From Methylococcaceae bacterium (GTDB taxonomy: Bacteria; Pseudomonadota; Gammaproteobacteria; Methylococcales; Methylomonadaceae): DNA of 10,103 nt. Made by a program: the position numbers and the translations under genes. This document shows positions 7,108 through 10,103 of the stretch, one piece after another; positions within the stretch are counted from its first letter, which is position 1; each line of letters starts with the position of its first letter. Where the stretch lies: positions 1-10,103 of the forward strand of contig JAUXDP010000100.1 in assembly GCA_030618325.1 (NCBI GenBank), given 5' to 3'. The notes under the pieces were generated by a model. That model did not search any database, was not told the origin of the DNA, and saw only the letters and a program-made list of their open reading frames with translations.

Positions 7108-7149
7108 GAGCAGCTTTAGCCGCGATATCGCGGCTAAAGCTGCTCCTAC
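7104..7149. repeat. 46-base perfect REP-like palindrome shared by two gene ends
   Basis: Two 23-base arms, each beginning GTAGGAGCAGCTTTAGC when read inward, meet at an ATAT centre with no mismatch (axis between 7126 and 7127). The GTAGGAGC start and G+C-rich stem are characteristic of the REP (repetitive extragenic palindrome) elements scattered through Pseudomonas and other gammaproteobacterial genomes. The element lies between convergent dinB and darP and contains the TAG stop of both: 7105-7107 for dinB and, on the other strand, 7148-7146 for darP. Transcribed either way it would form a very stable hairpin able to protect mRNA 3' ends or aid termination. The plus strand has only a short T-rich tail (TTTGTT) and the minus strand has none, so it is not a textbook intrinsic terminator. 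Only one copy is in the window. Confidence 0.88.
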
Positions 7150-7673
7150 TTTGTTGGTACTTCTGAAAACAATTCTTTTAAATACTGATAAACCAGCCTG
7201 GCAGATTTAGGCGGCTTCCCCATTTCAGTTTCCTTTTTAGCATTTCGTAGCAACTGCCTGAGCTGTTGCCGATCTGCATTTGGATATTCCTGCAACAGAC
7301 TGGATAATGCCTGATCTCCTTCCTCTAACAAGCGATTCCGCCAACGCTCCAATAGATGATGTTCTTTAACAGCCAAGGCGCTTTGACTTTTAATTTTCGC
7401 CAGTTTACCTTCTATTTCCTCAAGATCATTATTCCTGAGTAAGCCTGTTAGAAACTTAAGTTGCCTTTTCCTGGCACCTCTTTGCGACATCCCCGCTGCT
7501 GCTTTTGCAGCCGTATATACATCCAGAGGAAGCGCTAATTCAGTCAGCTGTGTAGATGATAAGCTGACAATTTCTTCGGCCAATTTGTGAGTGACAGCAA
7601 TGTCTTTTTTAAGCTGGGTTTTGTTGGGCCTGATGGCATAGTATTCTTCTGCTTCTTCAAGCTGCTCTTCCAT
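7146..7673 (-). CDS. darP: ribosome-associated protein DarP (YjgA, DUF615)
   Basis: DarP (YjgA) is known in E. coli as a 50S-associated factor that helps large-subunit assembly. The product here is 175 residues, close to the 183 of E. coli. It is highly charged and helical. Family-like features are RPNKTQLKKDIAVTHKLAEE (15-34), LALPLDVYTAAKAA (46-59) and the basic RGARKRQLKFLTGLLR helix (65-80); the C-terminal half is a helical bundle ending near YQYLKELF. The stretch GGTGGT about six bases before the ATG is a plausible ribosome binding site. The gene is last in a compact minus-strand cluster, one base after the small membrane protein gene. Its TAG stop lies in the REP-like palindrome shared with dinB. 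Confidence 0.9.
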   Translation of the reverse strand: MEEQLEEAEEYYAIRPNKTQLKKDIAVTHKLAEEIVSLSSTQLTELALPLDVYTAAKAAAGMSQRGARKRQLKFLTGLLRNNDLEEIEGKLAKIKSQSALAVKEHHLLERWRNRLLEEGDQALSSLLQEYPNADRQQLRQLLRNAKKETEMGKPPKSARLVYQYLKELFSEVPTK

Positions 7674-7674
7674 T

Positions 7675-7863
7675 TTAAACCACCATGACTAAGAAAATAA
7701 CGAAAAGAATAACCATTCCAAGCGGCAGTAATAAACTACCCCAGTCTGATTCCGCTTTCTGGCTTCGCTCCCATGTTGCCTTAATTCCGGGCCGGAACCA
7801 AAATAACAGCAGCAATACCATTGCACCTAGTAAAATACTTTCCCAGGTAGAAAAAGTTTCCAT
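7675..7863 (-). CDS. small two-helix membrane protein, function unknown
   Basis: This is a 62-residue protein I cannot assign to a named family. It has two hydrophobic helices (about residues 8-23 and 43-62) joined by a polar loop containing FRPGIKATWERSQKAESDW. The loop's Arg and Lys residues suggest it faces the cytoplasm with both termini outside. The gene looks real: GAGGA lies seven bases before the ATG (complement of 7871-7875), its start is three bases after the glycosylase stop, and its own stop is one base before darP. Such tight packing argues for cotranscription and true coding. A 95-codon plus-strand reading frame overlaps it but has no ribosome binding support. The protein has no signal peptidase or lipobox motif. 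Confidence 0.75.
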   Translation of the reverse strand: METFSTWESILLGAMVLLLLFWFRPGIKATWERSQKAESDWGSLLLPLGMVILFVIFLVMVV

Positions 7864-7866
7864 ATA

Positions 7867-8391
7867 TTATTCCTCGTTTTTAATAATTGCTTGTTTAACG
7901 ACTTTCCATGCTGTTATTTTTTGCTGGAGATTCATACTCGCAAATGCTGGGCTGGTAGAAGGCAAGCGGTGATAGTTTATATAACTAAAATGGCTTGATA
8001 ATTCCGGCTCGATAAATTTTTTATAAACATTTCCCGCTTTGCCGCCGTTAAAAAAAACTTGTTTTAGCATAGGATGTGAAGCAAAAAAACTTGAAAAATA
8101 GTTGGTTTCAATACTCGCCATTTCAATATCTGAATCCATACTACCCGGTCGCTTACAGGTTTTTAAAACATCCCAAACGGCTATCCCCTTTTGCACCAAA
8201 ATAGCTTTTCTTTGATCATAAGCTAATTCCGGAAGAGCGGCAAACAACTCTCCCATAATAGGCCAAAATGCATTTCTCGGATGCCCATAATACTGTTGTT
8301 TAAGCAAAGAAGTTTCACTGGGCATGGAGCCTAAAATCAGAACTTTAGCACTCTTAGAGATTATGGGTGAAAAACCTTCAAGCTTTGTCAT
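7867..8391 (-). CDS. hypoxanthine (deoxyinosine) DNA glycosylase, UDG superfamily
   Basis: This 174-residue protein resembles the small uracil-DNA-glycosylase-superfamily enzymes that excise deaminated adenine (hypoxanthine) from DNA, often annotated as DNA-deoxyinosine glycosylase (UDG family 6, HDG). Motif 1 is VLILGSMPSETSL (17-29), the counterpart of GxxPG in other UDGs. It is followed by QQYYGHPRNAFWPIMG (32-47), where N40 is a candidate catalytic Asn. IAVWDVLKTCKRPGSMDSDI (70-89), VFFNGGKAG (112-120) and the C-terminal RLPSTSPA (142-149) complete the conserved set. The usual Gly of GSMPG is Ser25 here. It is the first gene of a minus-strand operon with a small membrane protein and darP, and is divergent from rdgC. 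A GGAG is present but 14 bases before the ATG, so the ribosome binding site is weak. Substrate choice within the superfamily is inferred from motifs. Confidence 0.85.
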   Translation of the reverse strand: MTKLEGFSPIISKSAKVLILGSMPSETSLLKQQYYGHPRNAFWPIMGELFAALPELAYDQRKAILVQKGIAVWDVLKTCKRPGSMDSDIEMASIETNYFSSFFASHPMLKQVFFNGGKAGNVYKKFIEPELSSHFSYINYHRLPSTSPAFASMNLQQKITAWKVVKQAIIKNEE

Positions 8392-8432
8392 TAAAGCAGT
8401 TTATACTCCAGGAAAAATGATATCCGTTTTAA

Positions 8433-8598
8433 TTAAGGGCGCCTCTATTAATTCATGACTGGCATCTACGCGCTTAAAATATTCGATAACTGCGTTGAAG
8501 ATCTTATTAATAGCCTGCTATTAACTGCGATCTTCGCCTTGTTCTCAAACATTTTAAACGCATCCCTGCTCAGCCAGAATTAATAGAGGCACCCTTAA
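8433..8598. repeat. 166-base MITE-like imperfect palindrome with terminal inverted repeats
   Basis: The ends, 8433-8454 and 8577-8598, are inverted repeats matching at 21 of 22 positions (the difference is at 8440 versus 8591). Each end begins TTAAGGG. Homology continues inward: CGCTTAAAAT (8471-8480) faces ATTTTAAACG (8551-8560), GAAGATC (8497-8503) faces GATCTTC (8529-8535), and TTAATAGC (8507-8514) faces GCTATTAA (8517-8524). The dyad axis (8515/8516) is the same for the ends and the centre, so the whole element folds as one interrupted hairpin. There is no open reading frame for a transposase. Terminal TTAA on both sides could be a target duplication or part of the repeats. It occupies just over half of the 307-base gap between the divergent glycosylase and rdgC genes; the rest is A+T-rich. 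A miniature inverted-repeat transposable element is the best reading, but no second copy is visible here. Confidence 0.7.
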
Positions 8599-8653
8599 GG
8601 CAAAATAAATTTTATCAAAGTATAACTTAAGACAAGATTTCTCTAAACAACTT

Positions 8654-8662
8654 TGAGATAAT
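8654..8662 (+). promoter_or_regulatory. possible extended -10 promoter for rdgC
   Basis: TGAGATAAT combines a TG extension with a GATAAT hexamer (8657-8662), 36 bases before the rdgC start. No convincing -35 lies 16-18 bases upstream, which extended -10 promoters can tolerate. It sits just outside the MITE-like element, in the only gap upstream of rdgC. It is a single short match in A+T-rich DNA. Confidence 0.3.
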
Positions 8663-8698
8663 GCACGATTTTTTTTCATTCATTACTGATTCCAAAAT

Positions 8699-9601
8699 AT
8701 GTGGTTTAAAAATCTTGCTATTTATCATTTTACCGAACCTTTTACCCTCTCAGCTGAAGAGTTAGAGCAGAAACTGCAACAGATGCCTTTTGTTCCCTGT
8801 GGAAATCAAGAGCTGTTTCGTTTTGGCTGGACTGCACCTCTCGGTAAAACTTCAGAGCAATTAGTCCATTCAGCCAACGGTTTTTTTATGCTATGCGGGA
8901 AAAAACAAGAAAAGGTTCTGCCCAGTGCTGTTATCAATGAACTGTTAGCAGAACGTATTCAAGATGCTGAAGATGACCTAAGCAGAAAACCAGCAAAAAA
9001 AGAACGTGATAACATCAAAGACGAACTTATTTTTGAGCTTTTGCCTAAAGCTTTTGCCTTTTCTAAAAAAACCTATGCCTATATCGACCCGAAAGGTGGC
9101 TGGCTAATCGTAGATGCCGCTTCAGCAAAAAAAGCCGAAGAATTATTAAGCTACTTACGCAAATGTCTTGATACGCTACCAGTTACTCCATTGGCAACCA
9201 AAGAAAAACCATCTTCCACCATGACACAATGGTTGATAACCAATCAAATACCGAACAATATTACTATCGAAGACGAGTGTGAGCTACGCTCCCCTGAAGA
9301 TGAAGGTGGTATTATTCGTTGTAAACGCCATGATCTCAGCTTACCAGAAATAAAAAACCACCTGGATACGGGCAAGCAGGTCATCAAACTTGCAATTAGC
9401 TGGGCGGACAGACTATCCTTTGTAATAGACGAAAACCTGACTATTAAACGCTTGAAATTTCTTGATCTTATTCAGGAACAAGCATCAGAAATTGAAACTG
9501 CAGATGAAGCCGAACAATTTGACGTTGATTTTTCCATCATGTCACTGGAACTAGCTGGCTTTCTACCGCGTCTACTAGAACTGTTTGGTGGAAAACAATA
9601 A
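8699..9601 (+). CDS. rdgC: recombination-associated protein RdgC
   Basis: RdgC is a nucleoid-associated protein that forms a ring around duplex DNA and restrains RecA; it is needed for growth when recombination intermediates cannot be processed normally. The product is 300 residues, against 303 in E. coli. The N-terminus MWFKNLAIYHF is the family start and fixes the ATG, although I see no Shine-Dalgarno sequence before it. Other family stretches are FVPCGNQELFRFGWTAPLG (31-49), ELLPKAFAFSKKTYAYIDP (113-131), DAASAKKAEELLSYLRKCL (139-157) and FDVDFSIMSLELAGFLPRLL (274-293). The gene begins 100 bases after a MITE-like element and reads away from the glycosylase operon. An L,D-transpeptidase gene starts four bases after its stop. 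Confidence 0.97.
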   Translation: MWFKNLAIYHFTEPFTLSAEELEQKLQQMPFVPCGNQELFRFGWTAPLGKTSEQLVHSANGFFMLCGKKQEKVLPSAVINELLAERIQDAEDDLSRKPAKKERDNIKDELIFELLPKAFAFSKKTYAYIDPKGGWLIVDAASAKKAEELLSYLRKCLDTLPVTPLATKEKPSSTMTQWLITNQIPNNITIEDECELRSPEDEGGIIRCKRHDLSLPEIKNHLDTGKQVIKLAISWADRLSFVIDENLTIKRLKFLDLIQEQASEIETADEAEQFDVDFSIMSLELAGFLPRLLELFGGKQ

Positions 9602-9605
9602 TCTG

Positions 9606-10103
9606 ATGTTAAAAACCTGTTCGAAAATAAGGCTTCTGCACCTGATTTATTTTATTATCACGATAACTATCAGCTTGCAGGCTCATGGTTTAACTTATTT
9701 ATTGCCACAAAACCCGCAAGACAATCTCATTGGTGATGCATCTGAAACTAATACCATTGCTACCGCAGCTCAACAAGATACCCTGCTGGATATAGCGCGG
9801 CGATTTGATCTTGGTCAAAATGAGATTGTTTTGGTTAATCCCACTGTAGATCGTTGGTTACCAGGCAAAGGAACACAAGTCACTATTCCTTATAGCCGCT
9901 TGCTTCCGGATACTCCACGCGAAGGATTGGTTCTAAACCTGCCTGAATACCGCCTTTATTATTTTCCGACTACTAAGGACGAACCGCCCAATAAAGTTGC
10001 AACGTATCCTATCAGTATAGGCCGACAGGACTGGGACACGCCATTAGGCATCACCAAGATCATTGCAAAAAAAGAAAACCCGACCTGGACCCCGCCTGAA
10101 TCC
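9606..10103 (+). CDS. L,D-transpeptidase (ErfK/YbiS type) with LysM, 3' end cut by window
   Basis: The first 166 residues of a periplasmic L,D-transpeptidase are present; the frame is still open at the last base. A signal peptide with a basic start (MLKTCSKIR) and hydrophobic core (about 10-24) probably ends near QAHG at 26-29. A LysM-like peptidoglycan-binding segment follows at about 54-95 (DTLLDIARRFDLGQNEIVLV ... WLPGKGTQVTIP). The YkuD catalytic domain begins around residue 106 (REGLVLNLPEYRLYYF, DTPLGITKI, NPTWTPPES). The catalytic Cys and His lie beyond the window. E. coli relatives either attach Braun's lipoprotein to diaminopimelate or form DAP-DAP cross-links. Which of these applies cannot be told from this fragment. 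The ATG follows the rdgC stop by four bases, suggesting cotranscription. The best ribosome binding candidate, GGTGG, is about 15 bases upstream. Confidence 0.93.
   Translation, partial: MLKTCSKIRLLHLIYFIITITISLQAHGLTYLLPQNPQDNLIGDASETNTIATAAQQDTLLDIARRFDLGQNEIVLVNPTVDRWLPGKGTQVTIPYSRLLPDTPREGLVLNLPEYRLYYFPTTKDEPPNKVATYPISIGRQDWDTPLGITKIIAKKENPTWTPPES

Noticed and set aside
7104..7149. The dinB-darP palindrome as a simple bidirectional Rho-independent terminator
   Set aside because: The hairpin is strong but only a short TTTGTT follows on the plus strand and no T tract on the minus strand; the perfect GTAGGAGC-type palindrome fits a REP element better, though it may still assist termination.
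7685..7972. 95-codon plus-strand reading frame over the small membrane protein and glycosylase ends
   Set aside because: It lies antisense to two tightly packed minus-strand genes, one of them a clear glycosylase, and has no ribosome binding site or recognisable domain.
3952..9601. xerC, dinB, the DNA glycosylase and rdgC as a single DNA-repair or defence island
   Set aside because: They lie in at least three transcription units on both strands, are all common core genes of gammaproteobacteria, and no defence-type nuclease, helicase or toxin is present.

Overview
The window looks like ordinary chromosome from a gammaproteobacterium of fairly low G+C. The evidence is gene content and order: lptM, lysA, dapF, a DUF484 gene and xerC form a block typical of that class, followed by DUF2333, dinB, darP (yjgA), rdgC and an ErfK/YbiS-type L,D-transpeptidase. 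I cannot name a genus. There are no phage genes, transposase genes, CRISPR arrays, tRNAs or rRNAs.

Left block (1-4854, plus strand). The window opens inside a TRAP-transporter large permease. Two bases after it comes lptM, a 54-residue lipoprotein gene. It overlaps lysA by one base, and lysA overlaps dapF by four bases (ATGA). After a 142-base gap with two small hairpins come a DUF484 gene and xerC, two bases apart. LptM helps assemble the LPS transporter in the outer membrane. DapF makes meso-diaminopimelate for peptidoglycan and lysine, and LysA decarboxylates it to lysine. XerC resolves chromosome dimers.

Middle (4855-7149, plus strand). A 120-base gap holds a possible LexA site. It is followed by a membrane-anchored DUF2333 protein and, 21 bases on, dinB (DNA polymerase IV) with a clear C-terminal beta-clamp motif. 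dinB ends in a perfect 46-base REP-like palindrome.

Minus-strand block (8391 down to 7146). A probable hypoxanthine/deoxyinosine DNA glycosylase, a 62-residue two-helix membrane protein and darP lie head to tail with gaps of 3 and 1 bases. darP converges on dinB, and the palindrome supplies the TAG stop codon of both genes.

Right block (8392-10103). The 307-base divergent gap is mostly a 166-base imperfect palindrome with 22-base terminal inverted repeats (21 of 22 matching), flush with TTAA at both ends, which looks like a MITE. Beyond it are a possible extended -10 promoter, rdgC, and, four bases after rdgC, an L,D-transpeptidase gene cut by the window end.

I found no convincing new biological system. 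The points most worth a second look are the palindrome that ends two convergent genes, the MITE-like hairpin, the possible SOS site before DUF2333-dinB, and the small membrane protein. Four of the genes concern DNA repair or recombination (xerC, dinB, the glycosylase, rdgC), but they lie in separate transcription units.
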